A stretch of 64,000 bases of DNA from Lysobacter spongiicola DSM 21749 (GTDB taxonomy: Bacteria; Pseudomonadota; Gammaproteobacteria; Xanthomonadales; Xanthomonadaceae). The translations under genes and the position numbers were made by a program. The DNA is taken from positions 1 through 64,000 of the forward strand of contig NZ_FUXP01000010.1 in NCBI RefSeq assembly GCF_900167055.1. The letters are read 5' to 3'. Below the pieces are notes generated by a model. The model was not told the DNA's origin. It was given only the letters and a program-made list of their open reading frames with translations, and did no database searches. Positions 17,766 to 26,088 of this stretch are shown here, one piece after another. Within the stretch, counting starts at the first letter, position 1. Every line of letters starts with the position of its first letter.

Positions 17766-18361
17766 CAGGCCGACAGGCGCTCGCGCAGCAGGGCGAGCGC
17801 TTGGCCGCGGTGGCTGATCCGGATCTTGGTGGCTGGATCGAGTTCGGCGGCGGTCAGGCCGGTGTCGGGATCGAGGAACAGCGGGTCGTACCCGAAACCA
17901 CCCTCCCCGCGACGCTCCCGCAGGACCCGGCCGTGCCATTCGCCCTGGGCGATCAGCGGGCGCGGGTCCCTCGGGTGGCGCAGCAGGACCAGCGTGCAAT
18001 GGAAATGGGCGCCGCGGGCCGGGTCCGGCACCGCTTCAAGGGCGGCGAGCAGCTTGTCGATATTGCGCTGCGCATCCGATGGCTCGCCCGCGTACCGGGC
18101 CGAGTACAGGCCCGGGGCGCCATCGAGCGCGTCCACGCAGAGGCCGGAATCATCGGCGAGTGCAGGCAGCCCCGTGGCCGTGGCGGCGTGGCGTGCCTTC
18201 AACAGCGCATTTTCGACGAAGGTCAGGCCGGTCTCTTCGATGTCCCCTACGCCCAGTTCGCCCTGGGCGATGAATTCCAACCCTGCATCGCCCAGCAGCC
18301 GGTTGAACTCGGCCAGCTTGCCCGCGTTTCCACTGGCGACGACGATGCGGGTGCGGCTCAT
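17765..18361 (-). CDS. rdgB: dITP/XTP pyrophosphatase RdgB
   Basis: It hydrolyses non-canonical purine triphosphates (dITP, XTP) to monophosphates, keeping damaged bases out of DNA and RNA. The 198-residue length is standard. The family motifs are all visible: [13 protein letters not shown] near the N-terminus, [45 protein letters not shown] and the C-terminal [11 protein letters not shown]. It is the middle gene of rph-rdgB-hemW, starting 10 bases after the rph stop and overlapping hemW by one base. Confidence 0.96.
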   Translation of the reverse strand: MSRTRIVVASGNAGKLAEFNRLLGDAGLEFIAQGELGVGDIEETGLTFVENALLKARHAATATGLPALADDSGLCVDALDGAPGLYSARYAGEPSDAQRNIDKLLAALEAVPDPARGAHFHCTLVLLRHPRDPRPLIAQGEWHGRVLRERRGEGGFGYDPLFLDPDTGLTAAELDPATKIRISHRGQALALLRERLSA

Positions 18362-18371
18362 CGGGGCCCGC

Positions 18372-19127
18372 TCAACCCGCCAGGGCGGCGCGCTGGATGT
18401 CGACCAGCTCGGCCACGCCGCGTTCGGCGAGTGCGGTCATCGCTGCCAGCTCTTCGGCGCGGAAGGAATGCCCCTCGGCCGTGCCCTGCAGTTCAATGAA
18501 GCCGCCGCCGTCGTTCATGACGACGTTCATGTCGGTGTCGCAGTCGCTGTCCTCGGCGTAGTCCAGGTCCAGCACCGGCACGCCGCGATAGATGCCGACG
18601 GACACTGCCGCGACGGCGCCGAACACCGGGGTGCGTCCGCCCTTGGGCTTGATCTCGCCGCGCGCCACCAGCCAGTTGATGGCGTCGACCAGTGCCACGT
18701 ACGCACCGGTGATCGCGGCCGTGCGGGTACCGCCGTCCGCCTGCAGCACGTCGCAATCGAGGGTGATGGTGCGCTCGCCGAGCATCTTCCGGTCCACGCA
18801 GGCGCGCAGGGAGCGGCCGATCAGGCGCTGGATCTCCAGCGTGCGTCCGCCCTGCTTGCCGCGCGCGGCCTCACGGTCGTTGCGGGTGTTGGTGGCGCGC
18901 GGCAGCATGCCGTACTCGGCGGTCACCCAGCCCTCGCCCTTGCCGCGCAGGAAGCCCGGCACGCGGTTCTCGACGCTCGCGGTGCACAGCACCCGGGTGT
19001 CGCCGAAGCTGATCAGTACCGATCCTTCGGCGTGACGGGTGAAGTTGCGTTCGATGCGGACCTCGCGCAGTTGCGCGGGCGTGCGGCCGCTGGGCCGCGA
19101 AAAATCGGACGTGCCGGCGGCAGGCAT
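18372..19127 (-). CDS. rph: Ribonuclease PH
   Basis: This phosphorolytic 3'-5' exoribonuclease trims tRNA 3' ends. The 251-residue product (from the ATG at 19127) shows the RNase PH pattern: [40 protein letters not shown], the phosphate-site block [15 protein letters not shown], and the [20 protein letters not shown] segment with the conserved DADGG-like turn. An in-frame TTG at 19133 is a less likely start. It is divergent from yicC with about 80 bases between the starts, so promoters for both directions must lie there. Confidence 0.97.
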   Translation of the reverse strand: MPAAGTSDFSRPSGRTPAQLREVRIERNFTRHAEGSVLISFGDTRVLCTASVENRVPGFLRGKGEGWVTAEYGMLPRATNTRNDREAARGKQGGRTLEIQRLIGRSLRACVDRKMLGERTITLDCDVLQADGGTRTAAITGAYVALVDAINWLVARGEIKPKGGRTPVFGAVAAVSVGIYRGVPVLDLDYAEDSDCDTDMNVVMNDGGGFIELQGTAEGHSFRAEELAAMTALAERGVAELVDIQRAALAG

Positions 19128-19207
19128 GGGCAAATTACCGTCAAATGGGCCGGCGAGTTTACCATCCGCCCCTGGCCGGCTCTTCTTTGCCGGCGCTGGA
19201 ACTGACC

Positions 19208-20080
19208 ATGATCCGCAGCATGACCGCCTTCGCCAACGGCGAACGCGCGACCGAATGGGGCACGCTCGGCTGCGAGCTGCGTTCGGTCAACCATCGTTTC
19301 CTCGAGATCGGCATGCGCCTGCACGATGACCTGCGCGCGCTGGAGCCGGTACTGCGCGAGCGGGTGGCGTCCCGCATCGGGCGGGGCAAGCTGGACCTGA
19401 CCCTGCGCCTGCGCGCGCCGGAAGCCGGTGGCGGCCTGCACGCGAACCCGACCCGACTGCGGGAGTTGAGTGAGCTGGCGATCGACCTGTCCGCACGGTT
19501 CCCGGGCCTGCAGACCGAGTTCACGCAACTGCTGCAGTTCCCCGGCGTATTGCAGGCGCCCGCCACGGATGCGGCCGCGCTGCAGGCCGAAGCGGTGGCA
19601 CTGCTGGACGAGGTGGTCGATGCCTTCATCGAATCGCGCGAGCGCGAGGGCGCCAAGCTGGCCGCGGCCATCAGTGAGCGCATCGACGGCATTTCGCGCA
19701 TCGCCGCCGACGTCCGTTTGATGATGCCGGCGATCCGCACCGGCCAGCGCACCAAGCTCGAGGCGCGCCTGTCGGATCTCGGGCAGGCGGCGGGCGGCGG
19801 CATCGAGCCGGGGCGCCTGGAGCAGGAGCTGGTGATGTGGCTGCAGAAGCTCGACGTGGACGAGGAGCTGGATCGCCTCGACGCGCATGTCGACGAAGCC
19901 CGGCGGGTGCTGAAGCTGCGCGAGGCGGTCGGCCGCCGACTGGATTTCCTGCTGCAGGAGTTCAACCGCGAGGCCAATACCCTGGGCTCGAAGTCCGTCG
20001 ACGCCCGCAGCTCCGCCGCCGCGGTGGAGCTGAAGGTGCTGATCGACCAGGTCCGCGAACAGGTCCAGAACATCGAATGA
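19208..20080 (+). CDS. yicC: YicC family endoribonuclease
   Basis: This is a 290-residue protein of the YicC/YloC family, recently recognised as an endoribonuclease that affects sRNA stability. The N-terminal block [12 protein letters not shown] with later [19 protein letters not shown] is diagnostic, and the C-terminal block [19 protein letters not shown] is the strongest family signature. The ATG at 19208 is preferred, because in-frame sequence upstream (from 19145) is unlike the family. It overlaps gmk by four bases (ATGA). The yicC-gmk-rpoZ-spoT order is conserved among related bacteria. Confidence 0.95.
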   Translation: MIRSMTAFANGERATEWGTLGCELRSVNHRFLEIGMRLHDDLRALEPVLRERVASRIGRGKLDLTLRLRAPEAGGGLHANPTRLRELSELAIDLSARFPGLQTEFTQLLQFPGVLQAPATDAAALQAEAVALLDEVVDAFIESREREGAKLAAAISERIDGISRIAADVRLMMPAIRTGQRTKLEARLSDLGQAAGGGIEPGRLEQELVMWLQKLDVDEELDRLDAHVDEARRVLKLREAVGRRLDFLLQEFNREANTLGSKSVDARSSAAAVELKVLIDQVREQVQNIE

Positions 20081-20694
20081 GCATGCGAGGCACTCTCTTC
20101 ATCGTCGCAGCGCCGTCCGGTGCCGGGAAATCCAGCATCGTCAACGCGGTGCTGGCCCGCGACCCGAACATCGCCCTGTCGATCTCGTTCACCTCGCGTG
20201 CGCCGCGGCCGGGTGAAAGGCACGCCGAGCATTACCACTTCGTCGACGAGGCCACCTTCCAGGGCATGGTTGACAATGGCGACTTCTTCGAACACGCCCG
20301 CGTCCACGGCGACCTGAAGGGCACCGCCCGGCAATCGGTCGAGCCGCAGCTGGCCTCCGGCAAGGACGTGTTGCTGGAGATCGACTGGCAAGGCGCTCGC
20401 CAGGTCCGGTCCAAGGTGCCGGGGGCGGTGAGCGTATTCATCCTGCCGCCGTCGCGCGCGGCGCTGGAGGAGCGCATGCGCGCCCGCGGCCAGGACAGTG
20501 AGGCCGTCATGGCGCAACGGCTGGCGGCCGCGCGCGAAGAGATGTCCCACTACGGCGAGTTCGACTACGTCATCGTCAACGAGCACTTCGCCGTCGCCGT
20601 CGACGAGATGTGCTCGGTTTTCACTGCCAGCCGGCTGCGGCGCGAGGCCCAAGTGGCCCGGCACGGCCGGCTGATCACCGCGTTGCTCGCGTAA
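20077..20694 (+). CDS. gmk: Guanylate kinase
   Basis: It phosphorylates GMP to GDP with ATP, and so feeds GTP, (p)ppGpp and c-di-GMP pools. The 205-residue product has the P-loop APSGAGKS (residues 12-19), SFTSRAPRPGE for GMP binding, YHFVDEATFQ, DFFEHARVHGD, and the GKDVLLEIDWQGA strand. The start is the ATG at 20077, which overlaps the yicC stop; an in-frame ATG two codons later is also possible. Translation is coupled to yicC. spoT, which consumes GTP/GDP, lies 560 bases downstream. Confidence 0.96.
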   Translation: MSMRGTLFIVAAPSGAGKSSIVNAVLARDPNIALSISFTSRAPRPGERHAEHYHFVDEATFQGMVDNGDFFEHARVHGDLKGTARQSVEPQLASGKDVLLEIDWQGARQVRSKVPGAVSVFILPPSRAALEERMRARGQDSEAVMAQRLAAAREEMSHYGEFDYVIVNEHFAVAVDEMCSVFTASRLRREAQVARHGRLITALLA

Positions 20695-20717
20695 CTGTTT
20701 GATTGGCAAGACGATAC

Positions 20718-20747
20718 TTGCGCGTGGAGCGTGGCCTCGGCTACACT
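20718..20747 (+). promoter_or_regulatory. Predicted sigma70 promoter of rpoZ
   Basis: TTGCGC (20718-20723) and TACACT (20742-20747) are separated by 18 bases, about 50 bases before the rpoZ start. The rpmE2 promoter at 28.5 kb has the same -35 and spacing. Confidence 0.6.
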
Positions 20748-20796
20748 CCCGTCCCCTTTGTGTACCCATTGACGGCTCACCGCCGCCAGGAGCCCC

Positions 20797-21096
20797 ATGG
20801 CCCGCATCACCGTAGAAGATTGCCTGGAAGTGGTCGATAACCGCTTCGAACTCGTCATGATGGCCGCAAAGCGCGCCCGCCAGCTCGCCACCGGCGTCGA
20901 GTCGCAGCTGGACAACAGCGAAGCCAACGACAAGCCGACCGTGCTCGCCCTGCGCGAGATCGCCGCGCGCCAGGTGAACGCCGAGTACATCGACGAGGTC
21001 GAGAAGTCCGAGCGCGAGCGCAAGGAGCGCGAGGCCCTGGAATGGGCCGCCGCCGAAGTGGTGGCCGACGACGACCTGGCCAAGGGCGAAGACTGA
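20797..21096 (+). CDS. rpoZ: RNA polymerase omega subunit
   Basis: The small omega subunit helps fold and attach beta' to RNA polymerase and forms one ppGpp site. The 99 residues start with [20 protein letters not shown] and continue with RARQL and the [14 protein letters not shown] block, which is the omega signature, and end in an acidic tail. It has its own predicted promoter and a strong terminator immediately downstream, so it may be transcribed separately from spoT, although gene order is that of the gmk-rpoZ-spoT unit. Confidence 0.97.
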   Translation: MARITVEDCLEVVDNRFELVMMAAKRARQLATGVESQLDNSEANDKPTVLALREIAARQVNAEYIDEVEKSERERKEREALEWAAAEVVADDDLAKGED

Positions 21097-21134
21097 GCCC
21101 CGCCGCGGGGCCCCGGGCCCTGCATCGTCCCCTG

Positions 21135-21164
21135 CGACCCCGCCTAGCGCGGGGTCGTTCGTTT
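21135..21164 (+). terminator. Intrinsic terminator after rpoZ
   Basis: CGACCCCGC (21135-21143) pairs with GCGGGGTCG (21149-21157) and is followed by TTCGTTT. The imperfect T tract suggests partial read-through into spoT. Confidence 0.7.
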
Positions 21165-21252
21165 CCGGCAGGCGTGGCGCGGCGTCGCAGCCGCTGCCGC
21201 GCCCATCCGCCTCTCATTGCGCCGTGCATCGGCGGACGCGTAGATTGCTCCA

Positions 21253-23433
21253 ATGAACACCTCCGGCCCCGTTTGTAGCCGCAATGTGCTGCCTGCCGTC
21301 GACATGGCGCGGCTGCCGGACTACATGCACGAGTTCGAGGAAGCCACGGACTACCTGTCCGGGGATCAGCGGGGCCTGCTTCGCCGGGCCTGGGCGATCG
21401 GCGCGGCGGCCCATGCCGGCCAGACCCGCAAGTCGGGCGAGCCCTACATCACCCACCCGGTGGCGGTGGCCCAGGTGCTGGCCGAACAGGGGCTCGACGT
21501 CGAGACCCTGCTGGCGGCGATTCTGCACGACACCATCGAAGACACCCCGCTCACCCGCGAGTGCATCGCCGCCGAATTCGGGGAGACGGTGGCGGAACTG
21601 GTCGATGGCGTCACCAAGCTCGACAAGCTGCACTTCCGCGACCGCCAGGAGGCCGCCGCGGAAAGCTTCCGCAAGATGCTGCTGGCGATGTCGCGCGACC
21701 TGCGCGTAATTCTGATCAAGCTCGCCGACCGGTTGCACAACATGCGCACCCTCGGCGCAAAGAACGCCGAGTCGCGCAGGCGCATCGCCCGGGAGACGCT
21801 GGAGATCTACGCGCCGATCGCACAGCGGCTCGGCATGAACCTGGTCAAGGCCGAGCTGCAGGACCTGGGCTTCCGCGCGCTGCACCCCTGGCGCCACGCG
21901 GTGATCGAAAAACGCATCCGGTCCCAGCCGGTGGTCCGGCGCGAGGCGCTCGTCCAGATCGAGGCCAACCTGGCCCAGCGGCTGGCCAAGGACAAGCTGC
22001 AGCACCGCTTGATCAGCCGGGTGAAGTCGCCCTGGAGCATCTATTCGAAGATGCGCGCCGAGCACAAGAGCTTCAACCGGGTGATGGACGTGTTCGGTTT
22101 CCGGATCGTGCTGCGCTCGGTCACCGATTGCTACCACGCGCTGGGCGTGGTGCACGCCACCTACAAGCCACTGGACGCGCGATTCCGCGATTTCATCGCG
22201 ATCCCGAAGGCTAACGGGTACCAGTCGCTGCACACGGTGCTGTTCGGCCCGTACGGCTCGCCCGTCGAGGTGCAGCTGCGCACCGAGGAGATGGACCTGA
22301 TCGCCGAGCGCGGCATCGCCGCCCACTGGTCCTACAAGGACGGGGGCGAGGGGCCCAACAGCGCCCAGACACGCGCGCACTCGTGGATCACCGGGCTGGT
22401 GGAATCGCAACACGCCACCGGCTCGTCGCTGGAGTTCCTCGAGAACGTCAAGGTCGACCTGTTCCCCGATGAGGTCTACCTGTTCAGCCCCAAGGGGGAC
22501 ATCCTTTCCCTGCCACGCAACGCCTCCGCACTCGACTTCGCCTATGCGGTGCATACCGACGTCGGCAACCAGGCGGTCGCCGCGCGGGTGGACGACAAGC
22601 TGGTGCCCCTGCGTACGCGCCTGGCCAACGGGCAACGCGTGGAGATCATCACCGCCAAGTCGTCCGTTCCCAAGCCGCAATGGCTCGAGTTCGTGGTCTC
22701 CGGGAAGGCGCGGACCGCGATCCGCCAGCAGCTCAAGCAGATCGAACACGAGGATGCGGTGCAACTGGGGCACCGGATGCTGGACCGCGCGCTGGAGGCA
22801 CGGGACAGCTCGCTGGAGCGGGTGCCGGCACCGCGGATGGAGAGCTACCTGCAGGAGCACCGGTATCCGCGGCTGGAGGCCCTGCTCGCCGACATCGCCC
22901 TGGGCAACCGCATGCCGGCCCAGGTGGCGCTGGTGCTGTCGGGAACGAGTGCCAGCGTATCCCCGGCCAGTTCCGACGGCCTGCCGCTGTCCCGGGACAA
23001 GATCCTCATCAACGGCAGCGAGCGCGGCGTCATCAGCTTCGCGCACTGCTGCCTGCCGGTGCCGGGCGACGACATCATGGGCTACCACACCGCCGGCAAG
23101 GGCATCGTGGTGCACCGCATGGATTGCCCGAACCTGGTGGACTACCGCAAGTCGCCCGAGCGCTGGGTGCCGATCGGCTGGGACCGCAAGGTGCGGGGCG
23201 ACTTCGGCGCCGCCCTGCGCATCGAGGTGGACAACCGGCCGGGCGCGCTGGCCCGCGTGGCGGCGGCGATCGCCGAGGCCGAGTCCAACATCGACAAGGT
23301 CGAATACCTCGAACGCGACACCAACGTGGCGGTGCTGCGCTTCGGTATCGAGGTTGGCGATCGCAGGCACCTGGCGGCGGTGATCCGCAAGGTGCGAAAA
23401 CTCGGCGTGGTGCTGGGCATCCAGCGCATCTGA
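21253..23433 (+). CDS. spoT: Bifunctional (p)ppGpp synthase/hydrolase SpoT
   Basis: SpoT makes and degrades the alarmone (p)ppGpp. The 726 residues contain, in order, the HD hydrolase domain (intact HD at residues 92-93 in LHDTIEDT, then KLADRLHNMRTL), the synthetase domain (VFGFRIVL, KANGYQSLHTVLFGP, VEVQLRTEEMD), the TGS domain (VYLFSPKGDILSLP), the helical and zinc-finger-like region (FAHCCLPVPGDDIMGY) and a C-terminal ACT domain (ALRIEVDNRPGALARVA). The hydrolase HD pair shows this is a SpoT/Rel-type bifunctional enzyme and not RelA. It begins 156 bases after rpoZ. Confidence 0.96.
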   Translation: MNTSGPVCSRNVLPAVDMARLPDYMHEFEEATDYLSGDQRGLLRRAWAIGAAAHAGQTRKSGEPYITHPVAVAQVLAEQGLDVETLLAAILHDTIEDTPLTRECIAAEFGETVAELVDGVTKLDKLHFRDRQEAAAESFRKMLLAMSRDLRVILIKLADRLHNMRTLGAKNAESRRRIARETLEIYAPIAQRLGMNLVKAELQDLGFRALHPWRHAVIEKRIRSQPVVRREALVQIEANLAQRLAKDKLQHRLISRVKSPWSIYSKMRAEHKSFNRVMDVFGFRIVLRSVTDCYHALGVVHATYKPLDARFRDFIAIPKANGYQSLHTVLFGPYGSPVEVQLRTEEMDLIAERGIAAHWSYKDGGEGPNSAQTRAHSWITGLVESQHATGSSLEFLENVKVDLFPDEVYLFSPKGDILSLPRNASALDFAYAVHTDVGNQAVAARVDDKLVPLRTRLANGQRVEIITAKSSVPKPQWLEFVVSGKARTAIRQQLKQIEHEDAVQLGHRMLDRALEARDSSLERVPAPRMESYLQEHRYPRLEALLADIALGNRMPAQVALVLSGTSASVSPASSDGLPLSRDKILINGSERGVISFAHCCLPVPGDDIMGYHTAGKGIVVHRMDCPNLVDYRKSPERWVPIGWDRKVRGDFGAALRIEVDNRPGALARVAAAIAEAESNIDKVEYLERDTNVAVLRFGIEVGDRRHLAAVIRKVRKLGVVLGIQRI

Positions 23434-23450
23434 GCGGACGTGGCATGGAA

Positions 23451-23471
23451 CGGCGTGCATGCCGCTCCTAC
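23451..23471 (-). repeat. Single REP-like element (degenerate)
   Basis: Read on the minus strand this is GTAGGAGCGGCATGCACGCCG: a GTAG start followed by a small hairpin (CGGC with GCCG), the layout of xanthomonad and pseudomonad REP elements. It is one copy only and sits between spoT and ridA, overlapping the likely ridA -10 element TACAAT (23469-23474). Confidence 0.45.
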
Positions 23472-23503
23472 AATGCGGGCTGGCCTCCCACGACGGAATC
23501 CCC

Positions 23504-23887
23504 ATGTCCCGCACCCCCATCCAGACCGAGCATGCCCCCGCCGCCATCGGCCCGTACTCCCAGGCCGTCCGCATGGGCGGCACGGTGTTCCTGTCGGGCC
23601 AGATTCCGCTCGATCCGGCAACCGGCGAACTGGTCACCGGCGACACCAGTGCCCAGGCGCGTCGCGCTTTCGACAACCTCAAGGCCGTGTGCGAAGCCGC
23701 CGGCGGCACGCTCGACCAGGTGGCAAGGCTGGGTCTCTACGTCACCGACCTGGGCGATTTCGCCGCGGTCAACAGCGTGATGGCCGAGTACTTCTCGAGC
23801 CCCTATCCGGCGCGTTCGACCATCGAGGTGTCCGCACTTCCCAAGGGTGCGGCTTTCGAGGTCGACGCGATCCTGGTCGTTGGCTAG
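23504..23887 (+). CDS. ridA: RidA family 2-iminobutanoate/2-iminopropanoate deaminase
   Basis: RidA proteins hydrolyse reactive enamine/imine intermediates made by PLP enzymes such as threonine dehydratase. The 127-residue product has the YjgF/RidA pattern: APAAIGPYSQAV near the N-terminus, VFLSGQIPLDP, the catalytic-site block with ALPKGAAFEVDAI, and the conserved Arg in PYPARSTIEV. The ATG at 23504 fits the family; upstream in-frame codons do not. ridA lies between spoT and recG here, and its stop overlaps the proposed recG start. Confidence 0.95.
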   Translation: MSRTPIQTEHAPAAIGPYSQAVRMGGTVFLSGQIPLDPATGELVTGDTSAQARRAFDNLKAVCEAAGGTLDQVARLGLYVTDLGDFAAVNSVMAEYFSSPYPARSTIEVSALPKGAAFEVDAILVVG

Positions 23888-26021
23888 ACGCAGCCCGCTT
23901 CCCGCCCCCGCATTCTCGGCGGTGGGCGACGCCCCGCTGACCACGCTTTCCGGCTGCGGGCCCAAGGTGGCGGCCAAGCTGTCCGAGCGCGGCCTGTCCT
24001 GCCTGCAGGACCTGTGGCTGCAACTGCCGCGTCGATACGAGGACCGCACCCGGATCACCCCGATCGCAATGCTGCAGCCAGGGGTCGCGGCGCAGGTCGA
24101 AGGCCGGGTGGAGGCGGTCGAGCGTGGCTTCCGCTACCGGCCGGTCCTGCGGGTCGCCATCGGAGACGAGTCCCGCGGCACGCTCGTGCTGCGGTTCTTC
24201 CATTTCCGCGCCGCCCAGGCCGCCCAGTTCGTGCCCGGCACCCGGCTGCGCTGTTACGGCACGCCGCGCTCTGGCCAGAACGGGCTGGAGATGGTCCACC
24301 CCAGCTACCGGATGCTGGGGGAGGTGGATGAGGATCTTGGCGACCTGCTCGATCCGGTCTACCCCGCGATCGAAGGTGTTGGTCCCGCGACGCTGCGCCG
24401 CATGATCGGCCAAGCCTTGGACCGGTTGCCCCCGGACGATGCACTCGAGCTGTTACCCGCGCCGATGCTCGAGCCGCTCGGCCTGCCCCCGCTGCGCCAG
24501 GCCCTGCTTACCGTGCACCGTCCGCCGCGGGATGCCGATCTGGCCGCCTTGTTGGCCGGCATCCACCCGGCCCAGCGCCGGCTTGCGCTGGAGGAGTTGC
24601 TGGCCCATCACCTGAGCCTGCGACGGCAGCGCATCGCACAACAGGCCCACGCCGCCGCGCCACTTTGCGACGACCGGCTGGTCCACGAGTTGCTGCGGCA
24701 ACTGCCGTTCGCATTGACGTCGGCGCAACAGCGGGTATTCGGGGAAATCCGCGTGGACCTGGCGCGGCCTTCGCCCATGTTGCGGCTGGTCCAGGGCGAC
24801 GTGGGGAGCGGCAAGACCGTGGTCGCCGCACTGGCCGCGATGCTGGCCGTGGCCGCCGGCAAGCAGGCCGCGCTGATGGCGCCGACCGAGCTGCTCGCCG
24901 AGCAGCACCTTGCCAATCTTGCGGGCTGGCTGGCGCCGCTCGGAGTGCGGGTCGCGTGGCTGGCGGGCAAGGTCACCGGCCGCGCCCGGACCAGAGCGCT
25001 CGCCGAGGTCGCCTCCGGCGAGGCGCAGCTCGTGGTGGGCACCCACGCTTTGATGCAGGAGGGTGTGGCCTTCCACGACCTGGCACTGGCGATCATCGAC
25101 GAACAGCACCGATTCGGCGTCCACCAGCGGCTGGCCTTGCGGGAGAAGGGCAGGGCCGGTGCGAGCGCGGCCGTGCCCCACCAGCTGGTCATGACCGCGA
25201 CGCCCATTCCCAGGACGCTGGCGATGTCGGCCTATGCCGATCTCGACGTGTCGGCGATCGACGAGCTGCCGCCGGGCCGCACGCCGGTGCAGACGGTCGC
25301 ACTGAGCGCGGAGCGGCGGCCGGAACTGGTCGAGCGGATCCGGGCGGCCTGCGCCGAGGGCCGGCAGGCCTATTGGGTCTGTACCCTCATCGAGGAGCCG
25401 GGCGAGGACACCGGGGCCGGCGCAGCGATGAAGGTCGAGGCCCAGGCCGCCGAAACCACGTTCGAATCACTGTCGAACCAACTTCCGGAGCTCAGCGTCG
25501 GCCTGGTGCATGGACGCATGAAGCCCGCGGAGAAGCAGGCGACGATGGCGGCGTTCAAGGCAGGTGCCATCGACCTGCTGGTGGCGACGACGGTCATCGA
25601 GGTCGGGGTGGACGTGCCCAATGCTTCGCTGATGATCATCGAGAACGCCGAGCGCCTCGGTCTGGCCCAGTTGCACCAGTTGCGTGGGCGGGTGGGGCGG
25701 GGCAGTGCCGTATCCAGTTGCGTGCTGCTGTACCGCTCGCCCCTGTCGCAGGTGGCGCGCGAACGCCTGCAGACGATGCGCGAGACCAACGATGGCTTCC
25801 TGATTGCCGAGCGCGACCTGTCCCTGCGCGGGCCCGGCGAGCTGCTGGGCACCCGCCAGACCGGTGTCGCCGAATTCCGCCTGGCCGATCTCGCACGCGA
25901 TGCCGACCTGTTGCCGCAGGTGCACGACATGGCCGAGCGTCTGCTGTGCACGGATCCGGCCGTCGCCGATCGCCTCGTGCAGCGCTGGGTCGGCGGCGCG
26001 GTGCGTTTCGCCGGGGCTTGA
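23880..26021 (+). CDS. recG: ATP-dependent DNA helicase RecG
   Basis: RecG remodels stalled replication forks and branched DNA. The 713 residues comprise the N-terminal wedge/OB domain (LSGCGPKVAAKLSERGL, then LPRRYEDRT) and the two helicase domains: Walker A GDVGSGKT, TELLAEQH, the DEQH box in IIDEQHRFGVHQR, TATPIPRTL, GLVHGRMKP, ATTVIEVGVDVPNA and the QLRGRVGRG motif VI. No ATG fits the N-terminus; the best start is a TTG at 23880 that overlaps the ridA stop codon by eight bases, which would couple the genes. An alternative start further upstream would overlap ridA more. Confidence 0.93.
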   Translation: MARRSPLPAPAFSAVGDAPLTTLSGCGPKVAAKLSERGLSCLQDLWLQLPRRYEDRTRITPIAMLQPGVAAQVEGRVEAVERGFRYRPVLRVAIGDESRGTLVLRFFHFRAAQAAQFVPGTRLRCYGTPRSGQNGLEMVHPSYRMLGEVDEDLGDLLDPVYPAIEGVGPATLRRMIGQALDRLPPDDALELLPAPMLEPLGLPPLRQALLTVHRPPRDADLAALLAGIHPAQRRLALEELLAHHLSLRRQRIAQQAHAAAPLCDDRLVHELLRQLPFALTSAQQRVFGEIRVDLARPSPMLRLVQGDVGSGKTVVAALAAMLAVAAGKQAALMAPTELLAEQHLANLAGWLAPLGVRVAWLAGKVTGRARTRALAEVASGEAQLVVGTHALMQEGVAFHDLALAIIDEQHRFGVHQRLALREKGRAGASAAVPHQLVMTATPIPRTLAMSAYADLDVSAIDELPPGRTPVQTVALSAERRPELVERIRAACAEGRQAYWVCTLIEEPGEDTGAGAAMKVEAQAAETTFESLSNQLPELSVGLVHGRMKPAEKQATMAAFKAGAIDLLVATTVIEVGVDVPNASLMIIENAERLGLAQLHQLRGRVGRGSAVSSCVLLYRSPLSQVARERLQTMRETNDGFLIAERDLSLRGPGELLGTRQTGVAEFRLADLARDADLLPQVHDMAERLLCTDPAVADRLVQRWVGGAVRFAGA

Positions 26022-26088
26022 GCGGGGCGGACCGTCGACCGGGACCGCTGCGGCTATGCTCTGGATCTGATCCACACGGAGCTTGCAC

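Noticed and set aside
16356-19205. A 949-codon open frame on the plus strand opposite hemW, rdgB and rph
   Set aside because: It is antisense to three well-recognised genes and has no family signature. Long antisense frames are expected at this GC content.
21214-23709. An 831-codon minus-strand frame opposite spoT
   Set aside because: It is His/Asp/Val-rich shadow sequence opposite a clear SpoT with all domains, with no motif or ribosome site.
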